From JASBSR01 sp963847575 (GTDB lineage: Bacteria; Pseudomonadota; Gammaproteobacteria; SZUA-229): DNA of 16,844 bases. The position numbers and the translations under genes were made by a program. How positions within the stretch are numbered: the first letter of the stretch is position 1; each line of letters starts with the position of its first letter. The notes below the pieces were generated by a model. It did not search any database, was not told where the DNA came from, and saw only the letters and a list, made by a program, of their open reading frames with translations. Shown here one piece after another: positions 1-6,200 of the stretch. The stretch is from positions 1 to 16,844 of the forward strand of contig CAWKAL010000008.1 in the NCBI GenBank assembly GCA_963847575.1, in the 5' to 3' direction.

Positions 1-28
1 CGCTTGGGATGCCTTATTTAACTAAAAA

Positions 29-46
29 TTGGTAGGCGCGAGTGGA
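29..46 (-). pseudogene. tRNA-Val 3' tail fragment next to E1
   Basis: On the minus strand this is the last part of a tRNA-Val: the 3' half of the T-arm, the acceptor strand CGCGCCT, discriminator A and encoded CCA. It is identical over this length to the matching part of the intact tRNA-Val at 216-292. No tRNA body precedes it; the repeat element E1 does. It is a tail-only fragment, not a functional tRNA. Confidence 0.85.
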
Positions 47-121
47 TTACTCCGGGCTTCCCTGCCCTCCGCCCCTGCGGGGCCGCGCTGTGCGCGTTCT
101 GATTTGCTCCCGGCAAATCAG
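47..121 (-). repeat. Four-hairpin tRNA-arm element, copy E1
   Basis: On the minus strand the element starts right after GGTTCGA (128-122) and ends in GGAGTAA just before the tRNA-Val tail TCCACTCGCGCC. It folds as four consecutive hairpins: CTGATTTGC/GCAAATCAG with loop CGGGA; CGCGC/GCGCG with loop ACA; GCCCC/GGGGC with loop GCA; GGGC/GCCC with loop AGGGAA. The stem bases differ from copies E2 and E6 but stay paired. It has no plausible ORF of its own. Function unknown; the T-loop placement is shared with E2 and E6. Confidence 0.85.
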
Positions 122-139
122 TCGAACCTGGCTATATCT

Positions 140-164
140 GTCGGTGGTTCAAATCCACTCGCTC
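140..164 (+). pseudogene. Inverted tRNA-Val T-arm/3' fragment beside E1
   Basis: The plus strand reads GTCGGTGGTTCAAATCCAC followed by TCGCTC. It matches the T-arm and start of the acceptor 3' strand of tRNA-Val with two substitutions. It lies opposite in orientation to the Val tail at 29-46, so E1 is bracketed by inverted tRNA 3' pieces. A similar arrangement surrounds E6. Confidence 0.75.
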
Positions 165-215
165 TATACAGCTTTTAACCAATGCGTGAATTCGGGCACT
201 GGCTAGATAATTATT

Positions 216-292
216 TGGTAGGCGCGAGTGGATTCGAACCACCGACCCCCACCATGTCAAGGTGATGCTCTAACCAACTGAGCTACGCGCCT
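216..292 (-). tRNA. tRNA-Val(GAC), intact
   Basis: The minus strand gives a complete 77-nt cloverleaf: acceptor AGGCGCG/CGCGCCT, D-arm GCTCAGTTGGTTAGAGC, anticodon stem TCACC/GGTGG around loop TTGACAT (anticodon GAC), T-loop TTCGAAT, discriminator A and encoded CCA. The top anticodon-stem pair is U-G, where the interrupted copy at 344-488 has C-G. It is the only uninterrupted tRNA-Val in the window. A TATAAT on the minus strand (310-305) lies 13 nt upstream of its 5' end and could give it a weak promoter of its own; otherwise it is read through from the promoter at 559-587. Confidence 0.95.
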
Positions 293-326
293 ATAAGGGT
301 CACAATTATATATATTTCATTTTAAC

Positions 327-343
327 TCAGCACGAGTCTGAGC
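327..343. other. Small hairpin in the tRNA-Val spacer
   Basis: CTCAG and CTGAG pair around the 7-nt loop cacgagt, between the intact tRNA-Val and the interrupted one. It sits exactly where the acceptor strand of the interrupted copy ends and where CCA would be expected. There is no T-run, so it is not a clear terminator; it may be a processing stem. Confidence 0.35.
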
Positions 344-488
344 AGGCGCGAGTGGACTATTCCGGGCTCCTGCCCTCCACCCCTTCGGGGCCGCACTTCG
401 TGCGTTCAAATTTGCTCCCGGCAAATTTGTCGAACCACCGACCCCCACCATGTCAAGGTGGTGCTCTAACCAACTGAGCTACGCGCCT
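344..488 (-). pseudogene. tRNA-Val(GAC) split in its T-loop by element E2
   Basis: Read on the minus strand, residues 1-58 of a tRNA-Val(GAC) are complete from AGGCGCG at 488 to GGTTCGA. The 72-nt element E2 follows, then GTCCACTCGCGCCT, which completes the T-arm and acceptor stem. Insertion falls in the T-loop after A58. Unlike the intact tRNA at 216-292, no CCA follows and the discriminator is G. With a broken T-loop it is most likely non-functional. An alternative is that E2 is removed from the transcript, but no known bacterial tRNA intron sits there and none of the group I intron landmarks are visible. Confidence 0.85.
358..429 (-). repeat. Four-hairpin tRNA-arm element, copy E2
   Basis: On the minus strand the hairpins are CAAATTTGC/GCAAATTTG with loop CGGGA; CGCAC/GTGCG with loop GAA; GCCCC/GGGGT with loop GAA, closed by a G-U pair; GGGC/GCCC with loop AGGA; then GGAATA. 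It differs from E1 at several stem positions by compensating pairs. It interrupts a tRNA-Val whose two halves are otherwise present, which fixes the element's ends to within about one base. Confidence 0.9.
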
Positions 489-734
489 AAGGTCGTTTAT
501 TACATTTAATTCTGGCCTGGGCGCTGACTAGCTAAGCTGCCCATTTGCCGAGGCGCGAACAGTACCAAAATCCGGCGTTTTACACAAGAAAATCAGCGGT
601 GTACCTGATGCATTTCTGGATTGACGCCACAACATGACTTATCTCGGTTTATTTACTGGACACAAGCACATAAACTGGACGTGTATATTGCTTACATACT
701 TTTTTCGGACACAACAAGATAAAGGAGAAATTCC
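489..734. other. Intergenic region, divergent tRNA-Val and lipoprotein
   Basis: About 245 nt without a gene. It holds the tRNA-Val promoter on the minus strand and a leader for the lipoprotein on the plus strand. Two similar stretches, GGACACAAGCACATAA near 658 and GGACACAACAAGATAA near 709, form a loose direct repeat. A TATATT at 684-689 preceded by TG is the best plus-strand -10 candidate, without a convincing -35. Confidence 0.4.
559..587 (-). promoter_or_regulatory. Sigma70-type promoter of the tRNA-Val unit
   Basis: On the minus strand TTGTGT (587-582) is followed after exactly 17 nt by TACTGT (564-559), preceded by TGG as an extended -10. A GC-rich stretch follows (TCGCGCC), like the discriminator of stringently controlled stable-RNA promoters. 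It would make a leader of about 60 nt before the interrupted tRNA-Val at 488, then the intact copy at 292. This places the disrupted tRNA first in the transcript. Confidence 0.55.
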
Positions 735-1478
735 ATGAAACCACTTCGATTCATTCCCGCAGCCGGCGCGTTTCTGTTGAGTGCTGCACTACTACTGCCT
801 GCCTGTAGCAGTGACGACTCCAGCAGCGTACCAGCCAATACACTTGTAATCACGGAGGCCAACGCGACTTCAACGGTTGCAGGCACTACTGCCATTACTT
901 TCCTGCTAATTACCCTTATCGAAGATGCAGCCAACTCCGGTGGTGGCGCCTGTAATATTTCTGGCTCAGTCACGATCAACAACACCTTTTCTACCAATGG
1001 CACAGTCGAAACGAACACTGGCACTATTACAGCGAATAGCTGCGAAGATTCGCCCGATGTCATTATCAATGGCTCTGTCAGCTATAGCTTTACTGAAAAC
1101 CTGTCCACAGGCGCTGACAGTGTCACTGTCAACGGTGGCCTTACTATCAATGATAATGGTGATATAGCCACTATCAGCGGCCTGAGCTTCGCTGAAACCA
1201 GCGATGGTGCAGGCAGTTACACGACCAGCAAGATCAGTTTTACAGTTAGCTCAGCCGGTGAGACTTTCTCCGCGGCGCTAACCGCACCTATCGTGGGAAA
1301 TGATGCAGATATATGCCCCACAACCGGCGGTGTCCAGGTCAACGGCGGCGGTGGTGCCCAGGTCAAGGCTACGTTGATAAACGTGGGTGCTCAGGTAATG
1401 ATAGAACTCAACCCCGGCACTGGTGTATTTGCTGAAATTGCCGGCAGCCCGGTAGCCTGTAATACAATATTTTTCTAA
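735..1478 (+). CDS. Secreted lipoprotein, function unknown
   Basis: 247 aa, starting at ATG 735 after AAAGGAG with good spacing. The N-terminus is a lipoprotein signal peptide: two basic residues, a hydrophobic stretch and the lipobox LPAC with the modified cysteine at residue 24. Ser-Ser follows the cysteine, not Asp, which fits outer-membrane sorting. The mature part is rich in Ser, Thr, Gly and Asn and looks beta-strand rich, with short strands such as SGSVTINNTF and NGSVSYSF. Several cysteines in the mature part could form disulfides in the periplasm. The pattern NSCED...NGSVS resembles NYCDS...NGSFT in the next lipoprotein, suggesting a paralogous pair. I recognise no named family. Confidence 0.85.
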   Translation: MKPLRFIPAAGAFLLSAALLLPACSSDDSSSVPANTLVITEANATSTVAGTTAITFLLITLIEDAANSGGGACNISGSVTINNTFSTNGTVETNTGTITANSCEDSPDVIINGSVSYSFTENLSTGADSVTVNGGLTINDNGDIATISGLSFAETSDGAGSYTTSKISFTVSSAGETFSAALTAPIVGNDADICPTTGGVQVNGGGGAQVKATLINVGAQVMIELNPGTGVFAEIAGSPVACNTIFF

Positions 1479-1500
1479 GCACTTACCATTCAAGCGTTCA

Positions 1501-1532
1501 CCAGTAATGGGGCCTCACGGCCCCATTACTGG
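1501..1532 (+). terminator. Strong hairpin after the first lipoprotein
   Basis: A perfect 14-bp stem, CCAGTAATGGGGCC / GGCCCCATTACTGG, around loop TCAC, starting 22 nt after the stop codon. The following sequence TTATGCGTTTTGC is only moderately T-rich. It probably works as a terminator or a 3'-end stabiliser. Confidence 0.65.
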
Positions 1533-1749
1533 TTATGCGTTTTGCACACATCAATTTTAATCAGGCCCTGGCCTGTATTTCTCCCTGTTGCTTGCCCGTT
1601 CACCTCAAGATCGATCCCAGATAGCCGCCGGTCGCACGACTACAAAGACTGCCCGATTTGAGTTTATTTTCCCGAGTTTTCACCTACACTCTAATTTCCC
1701 AAATGCCCCAAAAAAATCCCCGAAATACCATTTCTCCTGGAGTTACACC

Positions 1750-2661
1750 ATGAATAAGGCAATCTCGACGCTTACCGGCGCATTGCTCGCGAGCACCATT
1801 TTTGTAATCAGCGGCTGTGGCAGTGATGATGCGGGCACCAGTGCCGCTGTAAATTACAATGGCAACACGTCCGCTGCACGTATCGACAACACCAACGCTG
1901 AAGATATTGGCACCACCTCGGGTGAAGCAGTGCACCAGGCCGGGACTGCCGATGGTAATCTGCCGTCGTTTGCCAGCATCACCAGTACCAGCAGCAATAC
2001 CGATGTCGCCGCACTTTCCCGGCAGTTAGTTGATTTCGTACAAAACCGCAGCACCACGAATTTACCCGTTAGCTTCAGAGAAGCCGGTTCATGTGGCGGC
2101 TTTGCCAGCGGACCCGATTCTGAGCCGCCTGCATCCGGCCCGTACTCGATCACCATCACCTTCAGCGAAAACTACTGCGATTCATTCATTGATAGCAGCC
2201 TTACATTCAACGGCAGTTTCACAATCTCGACGACTGACACAGCGACATTTGATAGTTTCACCATGAAGTACGTGAATTTCAGAGTGACGCAAAATGGTGA
2301 GACCACTACGTTGAATTTGACAGTGGAGTGCAACAGCCAGGGTTGTTCATTCACCTCAGACTTTAAGGCCGCCGATGGCAGTGTGCACCGCACCGCTGAT
2401 TTCTTTATCTATGGCGATCCTGTCGGTGGCTATAACGGCGACATGACGTTCTACCATTCAGTCTACGGCTCGGTCACGGTAACAATTAGCAACGTGACCT
2501 ATGGTAGCTGTGGCAACTTCCCGACTGGCGGCACGATCAGCTACACTGGAACCGGTGGTTCATCGGGTAGCATCAGCTTTGTTTCTGACTGCACCTATAG
2601 CGGCACTTACGATGACGGTGCCGGCAATTCAGGTGTATTCAGCGGCAGCTTTGCGCCTTGA
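1750..2661 (+). CDS. Secreted lipoprotein, function unknown (paralog-like)
   Basis: 303 aa from ATG 1750, chosen because it follows TGGAG at 8 nt and begins a clear lipoprotein signal peptide with lipobox ISGC (Cys23). The reading frame stays open further upstream to 1588, but that part looks untranslated. After the cysteine comes a Ser/Thr/Asn/Ala-rich linker to about residue 100. A beta-rich C-terminal domain follows, with paired cysteines (SCGG, NYCDS, VECNSQGC, GSCGN, SDCT) and many Gly-Ser turns. Cysteine spacing and the NGSFT motif recall the upstream lipoprotein. A strong terminator follows 15 nt after the stop. No known family assigned. Confidence 0.85.
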   Translation: MNKAISTLTGALLASTIFVISGCGSDDAGTSAAVNYNGNTSAARIDNTNAEDIGTTSGEAVHQAGTADGNLPSFASITSTSSNTDVAALSRQLVDFVQNRSTTNLPVSFREAGSCGGFASGPDSEPPASGPYSITITFSENYCDSFIDSSLTFNGSFTISTTDTATFDSFTMKYVNFRVTQNGETTTLNLTVECNSQGCSFTSDFKAADGSVHRTADFFIYGDPVGGYNGDMTFYHSVYGSVTVTISNVTYGSCGNFPTGGTISYTGTGGSSGSISFVSDCTYSGTYDDGAGNSGVFSGSFAP

Positions 2662-2676
2662 GCATGCGTGCTAACT

Positions 2677-2708
2677 AAAAAAACGCGGGCCCTGCCCGCG
2701 TTTTTTTT
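2677..2708 (+). terminator. Rho-independent terminator, probably bidirectional
   Basis: An A-run, then CGCGGGC, loop CCT, GCCCGCG, then eight T. The 7-bp GC stem with A and T tracts on both sides is a textbook intrinsic terminator. It closes the lipoprotein transcript and ends only 15 nt before the ATG of the next gene. Confidence 0.95.
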
Positions 2709-2723
2709 GGCTATTATTCATTC

Positions 2724-3512
2724 ATGAAGCTCACACATCACCTGGTATTGGTCAGCGTACTGTCCACTGTATCAGCGAGTACTGCTGCACTCGACCTGAG
2801 TGCAAGTACGTATGTGAAATATTTTGACTACCAGGAGTTTGATCTTGACGGCAGTTCACTGAACCATGAAACAGGTTTTATACCGGGTATTGGACTGACC
2901 CTGGATCACGACAAGCATCGACTATGGGCGTCCTGGACGCACGGCGATGTAAACTACGATGGCCAGCTGCAATCCGGCACCCCGCATGTCACTGATACGC
3001 GACAGGTGATTTCGAGTTACGGCTATGAATATGCATTTTTTACCAGCAACAGCACCGCGATCGACATACTTGCCGGAATTAGCGCTCACCGCTGGCAACG
3101 GCACATTCTGCCCAGCAATGGCATCCAGGGCGTGAATGCGGATTATCAATGGCAGCAGTTGTATGCAGGCCTGCGTTACAAACCCGGTGAAATTTTCAAT
3201 TTGCCGCTTGAATTCGGCCTGAATATATTTCAAACGCGAAAAAGTTCGGTTGATATCAATCTTGAAAGTATCGGCTACGGCAGCCCGCAACTTGAGATGG
3301 GCGAAAAACCCGGGTTCCAGGCAACACTGAAGTATTACAAAGCGGTATCAGACCAGCTGACGGTAAACCTGCTGCTCGAAACCGCGCGTAGAGAAACCGG
3401 ACGCAGCAGCACTGTTAGCATCAGCAACGGAACCAGCACGCTGAATATCGCAGAACCGGAAAGCGTGTCGTGGCACACCAATATCGGAATATCCCTGGAA
3501 TACAGGCTGTAA
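2724..3512 (+). CDS. Outer-membrane beta-barrel protein, function unknown
   Basis: 262 aa with a cleavable signal peptide (MKLTHHLVLVSVLSTVSAST, cleavage near AALD). The mature part shows amphipathic strands typical of small porin-like barrels: alternating hydrophobic and polar residues, aromatic girdles (YGYEYAFF, QWQQLYAGLRY) and turns with Asn, Asp and Gly. The C-terminal strand ends in EYRL rather than the usual terminal aromatic. No Shine-Dalgarno sequence is visible before ATG 2724 (CTATTATTCATTC). A terminator lies immediately upstream, so its promoter is unclear. It converges with the DUF302 gene with a gap of only 10 nt. Role unknown; association with the two lipoproteins is by position only. 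Confidence 0.75.
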   Translation: MKLTHHLVLVSVLSTVSASTAALDLSASTYVKYFDYQEFDLDGSSLNHETGFIPGIGLTLDHDKHRLWASWTHGDVNYDGQLQSGTPHVTDTRQVISSYGYEYAFFTSNSTAIDILAGISAHRWQRHILPSNGIQGVNADYQWQQLYAGLRYKPGEIFNLPLEFGLNIFQTRKSSVDINLESIGYGSPQLEMGEKPGFQATLKYYKAVSDQLTVNLLLETARRETGRSSTVSISNGTSTLNIAEPESVSWHTNIGISLEYRL

Positions 3513-3522
3513 CCAGAACTGT

Positions 3523-3972
3523 TTATTCCGCATTCCTGATGTCATCAAACACCGAGTGGATATCACTTTCCCAGCGCTGGAAAATCAGTTTGTCCTGTTC
3601 ATCATCAATCATTTGGGCATAGAGTTTCGGGTTTGCTGTTACCAGCACGGTGTCCTCGTTCTCTGCAAAAATTGAAACCTTGGGCGGCATGTACGGAATC
3701 AGGTTCGGGTGTTTGCTTGTCAGGTAATGAATTTCATCAGGCTTGCCGACGAACACCACGCGGTACTTGTCGGTTTTATACCCCATGCCGGTGAGGCCTA
3801 TGTCAATACGCTGCACACGTGTAACTGCATAGCCATGTTCTGTAACAGAACCCTGTAATGTCAGCATGGCTTCAGGAAATTTTTGTTGCGAGCGCACCAT
3901 GATGAGGTCGGCCGCAGACGCAACCGCGGATGGCAACACAACCAGGAGTGCTATCAATAGACGTTTAATCAC
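3523..3972 (-). CDS. Periplasmic DUF302 protein
   Basis: 149 aa with a signal peptide (MIKRLLIALLVVLPSAVASA, cleaved before ADL). The mature part is about one DUF302 domain (TT1751-like fold): an N-terminal strand DLIMVRSQQKF, a helix, then DKYRVVFVGKP and a segment with conserved prolines (LIPYMPPKVSIF). The usual DUF302 cysteine or histidine ligands are not evident. It overlaps the upstream cytochrome-DUF302 gene by four bases (ATGA), so the two are translationally coupled. DUF302 proteins often accompany c-type cytochromes and sulfur or redox enzymes; the function is not established. Family call is good, role uncertain. Confidence 0.8.
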   Translation of the reverse strand: MIKRLLIALLVVLPSAVASAADLIMVRSQQKFPEAMLTLQGSVTEHGYAVTRVQRIDIGLTGMGYKTDKYRVVFVGKPDEIHYLTSKHPNLIPYMPPKVSIFAENEDTVLVTANPKLYAQMIDDEQDKLIFQRWESDIHSVFDDIRNAE

Positions 3973-5000
3973 AGCACCGCATCCTCCAGAATGGCAACAT
4001 ATACCTCGTGCATATTTTTGCAGGCTTCGTCGAGCTCATCATTGTTAAACAGCATGCTCAAACGTAACGGGTTGATGGTCATTACACTCACCTTGCCTTC
4101 ATGTTCTACCACGGTGACGCGGCAGGGTAAAAACATGCCGACGCGTGGATCGAGTGTCAGCGCATCGAATAGAAACCCGAAATTACAAAAGTGCAATACC
4201 ACCTGATTTTTGTTTTCCTTGCCTTCTTCCACCAGCCCGTGATCAAGGTAATCGGTTCTGATCAGGGTGAAGTTCTGGTCGGTAATCGCCATTTTTACAT
4301 TCTCGATGGTTTCCTCAAGCGTGTACGGCGACTCGACCACGATGATGGCATCTTCTGCCTGTTTGTCAGCTTGTTGCTTATAGCCATTTTCGAACGCACG
4401 GATGTAGGCGACCAGGTCATTCACATCTTTCTCTGACAGGCCGGTCACCAGCGCCGAGGTCATCGGCGTGCCTTCACGGCCGAGCAGCAGGGTGTCCTTG
4501 ATCATGGCGTCTGTCGCCGAGGCGAGGAAACCGGCGTTATTTAATGCCGGTGCGGTGATGGGTAAATCACGTTTGCGGGAAAACGTTACGCCTGTGCCTT
4601 TACCACCGGATGCATTTTCACCGTGACATTGTGCGCAGTACCCTGCAAAAAGTTCTTTTCCGTGTTTTGCATCGCCCGCAATCGTCGCGGTGTCGTAACT
4701 GGGTGCCGGTTTGTTTGCCCATGAGCGCATGAAGCTGGCAATCGCATTCACCTGTGCATCACTGAGTTCGGCAAATGCAGGCATGATTCTGCCCGGACGT
4801 CCCACGCGAATGGTTTTCACCAGGTAATCGTCAGACACACTGTTGATAAACGAAGGCAGCGACAAAGGCACACCGACCCCGCCCTCACCGTCAGCACCGT
4901 GGCACACCGAGCAGTGTCGGCCGAACAGCTCATCACCGTGTGGCGCAGCCTGGGCGCCACCCATGGTAAACAACAACAGAAGTATGAATAAATTACGCAC
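3969..5000 (-). CDS. Diheme cytochrome c fused to a DUF302 domain
   Basis: 343 aa from a GTG start at 5000. I chose this start because it follows AGGG at 5 nt, gives the compact signal peptide MRNLFILLLLFTMGGAQA, and lies downstream of the transcription start predicted from the FNR-type box. An ATG at 5033 is the alternative. Two class I cytochrome c domains follow: CSVCH at residues 30-34 with a likely Met ligand in RIMPAF, and CAQCH at 122-126 with TPM near 180. From about residue 224 comes a DUF302 domain (VVESPYTLEETIENVK, LHFCNFG, DPRVGMFLPCRVTV). It is a periplasmic electron carrier or sensor. The stop overlaps the start of a second DUF302 gene. Confidence 0.85.
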   Translation of the reverse strand: MRNLFILLLLFTMGGAQAAPHGDELFGRHCSVCHGADGEGGVGVPLSLPSFINSVSDDYLVKTIRVGRPGRIMPAFAELSDAQVNAIASFMRSWANKPAPSYDTATIAGDAKHGKELFAGYCAQCHGENASGGKGTGVTFSRKRDLPITAPALNNAGFLASATDAMIKDTLLLGREGTPMTSALVTGLSEKDVNDLVAYIRAFENGYKQQADKQAEDAIIVVESPYTLEETIENVKMAITDQNFTLIRTDYLDHGLVEEGKENKNQVVLHFCNFGFLFDALTLDPRVGMFLPCRVTVVEHEGKVSVMTINPLRLSMLFNNDELDEACKNMHEVYVAILEDAVL

Positions 5001-5031
5001 GATCACCCTGATAAGATTAATCCTGGTTGGC

Positions 5032-5073
5032 ATTCTGCACGACAACTCGCGTGCATGTATTGATATTAGTCAA
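5032..5073 (-). promoter_or_regulatory. FNR/Anr-type class II promoter before the cytochrome
   Basis: On the minus strand TTGAC-TAAT-ATCAA (5073-5060) matches the FNR consensus TTGAT-N4-ATCAA at nine of ten positions. Exactly 22 nt after it lies CAGAAT (5037-5032), a 4/6 match to the -10 hexamer. This is the spacing of class II FNR promoters (box centred at -41.5) and puts the start of transcription near 5025. It suggests induction of the cytochrome operon at low oxygen. A nested perfect dyad, ATATTAG-N6-CTAATAT, covers 5063-5082. Confidence 0.55.
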
Positions 5074-5094
5074 TTCTAATATAGCTGGATGTGC

Positions 5095-5439
5095 TCAGCC
5101 TGGCGGCCAGCTCATACGCCTGCCACCCAGCAAATGCAGGTGGATATGAAATACGGTCTGGCCCGCATTCTGATTGCAGTTCACCACCAGTCGATACCCG
5201 TCTGCCGCAATCTTGCGCTCATTGGCGATGTGTTTTGCTGCCAGCACCATTTTTCCGATGATGTCGGCATCGTCAGCATCAATATCATTGACCGTAGAAA
5301 TATGCTTCTTTGGAATCACCAGCACATGCACCGGCGCCTGCGGATTCACATCATTGAATGCCAGCACATCATCATCTTCATAAACCGTTTCTGCCGGAAT
5401 TTCACCATCGCGAATTTTACAAAACAGGCACTCACTCAT
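5095..5439 (-). CDS. hinT: HIT-family purine nucleoside phosphoramidase (HinT type)
   Basis: 114 aa, the usual length for bacterial HinT. It has the N-terminal CLFCKI segment found in many HIT proteins, the nucleotide-binding NDVNPQAPVHVLVIPKKH stretch, and the active-site triad HIHLHLLGG at residues 98-106. The family hydrolyses adenosine 5'-phosphoramidate and acyl- or aminoacyl-adenylates in the cytoplasm. ATG 5439 follows GGGAG at 8 nt. It lies 38 nt downstream of recR on the same strand, so it may be the last gene of the dnaX unit. Family certain, exact substrate not shown. Confidence 0.93.
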   Translation of the reverse strand: MSECLFCKIRDGEIPAETVYEDDDVLAFNDVNPQAPVHVLVIPKKHISTVNDIDADDADIIGKMVLAAKHIANERKIAADGYRLVVNCNQNAGQTVFHIHLHLLGGRRMSWPPG

Positions 5440-5477
5440 TACTTTTCTCCCGAGATTGACTGGTACACAATCGCTGT

Positions 5478-6074
5478 TTATGAACGGATGCGTTGACGGC
5501 CACTAAAGGCATGTGCCAGTGTACCGGAATCTATATATTCCAGTTCGCCGCCCAGCGGTACGCCGTGCGCGATACGCGTGGCTATCACATTATGTGCATT
5601 CGCCATTTCGTATATGTAATGTGCCGTGGTCTCGCCTTCGACGGTCGGGTTGGTGGCAAGAATTAATTCCTGCAGCTCACCGCTCGCCAGGCGTTGTTCG
5701 AGTTTGTCCAGCCCAAGCTCGACCGGACCAATTCCATCGAGCGGCGACAAATGCCCCATCAACACAAAATACTTACCGCGAAAATCCCCGAGATGTTCGA
5801 TAGCGATTACATCAACCGGGGTTTCGACCACGCACAACACACTGTCATCACGCGAATGGCTGGCGCATATTTCACACACATCCGTTTCACTTAAAGTGCG
5901 GCAGACAGTGCAATGCCCTATGTTTTCAACCGCGGACACCAGCGCCTGCGACAGGCGTGTTGCACCGCTTCTGTCACGTTCCAGCAAATGAAACGCCATG
6001 CGTTGCGCGGACTTTGGCCCGACGCCGGGCAGGCACTTTAACGCGTCGATCAGTTGTTGTAGTAACGGAGACAT
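5478..6074 (-). CDS. recR: Recombination mediator RecR
   Basis: 198 aa, the usual length. The N-terminal helix-hairpin-helix LKCLPGVGPKSAQRMAFHLL (residues 12-31) binds DNA. A zinc finger has Cys55, Cys58, Cys67 and Cys70. The Toprim domain starts at LCVVETPVDVIAIE, and the C-terminus carries the ATRIAHGVPLGGELEYIDSGTL motif typical of RecR. With RecF and RecO it loads RecA at single-strand gaps. It follows ybaB in the conserved dnaX-ybaB-recR order, but here 126 nt of repeat-rich spacer separates it from ybaB. Confidence 0.97.
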   Translation of the reverse strand: MSPLLQQLIDALKCLPGVGPKSAQRMAFHLLERDRSGATRLSQALVSAVENIGHCTVCRTLSETDVCEICASHSRDDSVLCVVETPVDVIAIEHLGDFRGKYFVLMGHLSPLDGIGPVELGLDKLEQRLASGELQELILATNPTVEGETTAHYIYEMANAHNVIATRIAHGVPLGGELEYIDSGTLAHAFSGRQRIRS

Positions 6075-6084
6075 TTATAGAAGC

Positions 6085-6141
6085 AATGAATAATTAATAA
6101 TTAATAATGAATAATGAATAATGAAAAATGAAAAATTAAAC
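6085..6141. repeat. A/T-rich low-complexity repeat between ybaB and recR
   Basis: Tandem AATAATTAAT and AATGAATAATGAA units, then two AATGAAAA-like units. A similar run on the opposite strand lies at 8308-8342 (TTTTTCATT repeats). It separates genes that are normally close together. I see no ORF in it. Confidence 0.7.
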
Positions 6142-6160
6142 ATGACTGATAGAGCTGTCA

Positions 6161-6190
6161 TATCTGCGTTTATCTGTGTTCATCTGTGGA
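6161..6190. repeat. Three 10-bp tandem repeats
   Basis: TATCTGCGTT, TATCTGTGTT and CATCTGTGGA follow each other directly, with one or a few differences per unit. They lie between recR and ybaB next to the A/T-rich repeat. Function unknown. Confidence 0.7.
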
Positions 6191-6200
6191 TAACTAAATC

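Noticed and set aside
47..429. CRISPR array or integron attC sites
   Set aside because: The copies are not regularly spaced with unique spacers, and no attC core sites or cas/integrase genes are present; the fixed tRNA context is different.
344..488. Group I intron in tRNA-Val
   Set aside because: The insert is only 72 nt and sits in the T-loop; group I introns in bacterial tRNAs are larger and lie in the anticodon loop.
1588..1749. Upstream extension of the second lipoprotein
   Set aside because: It would bury a good lipoprotein signal peptide and a Shine-Dalgarno-preceded ATG at 1750.
5089..5496. Plus-strand frame across the HIT gene
   Set aside because: It is the shadow of the well-supported HIT protein on the other strand.
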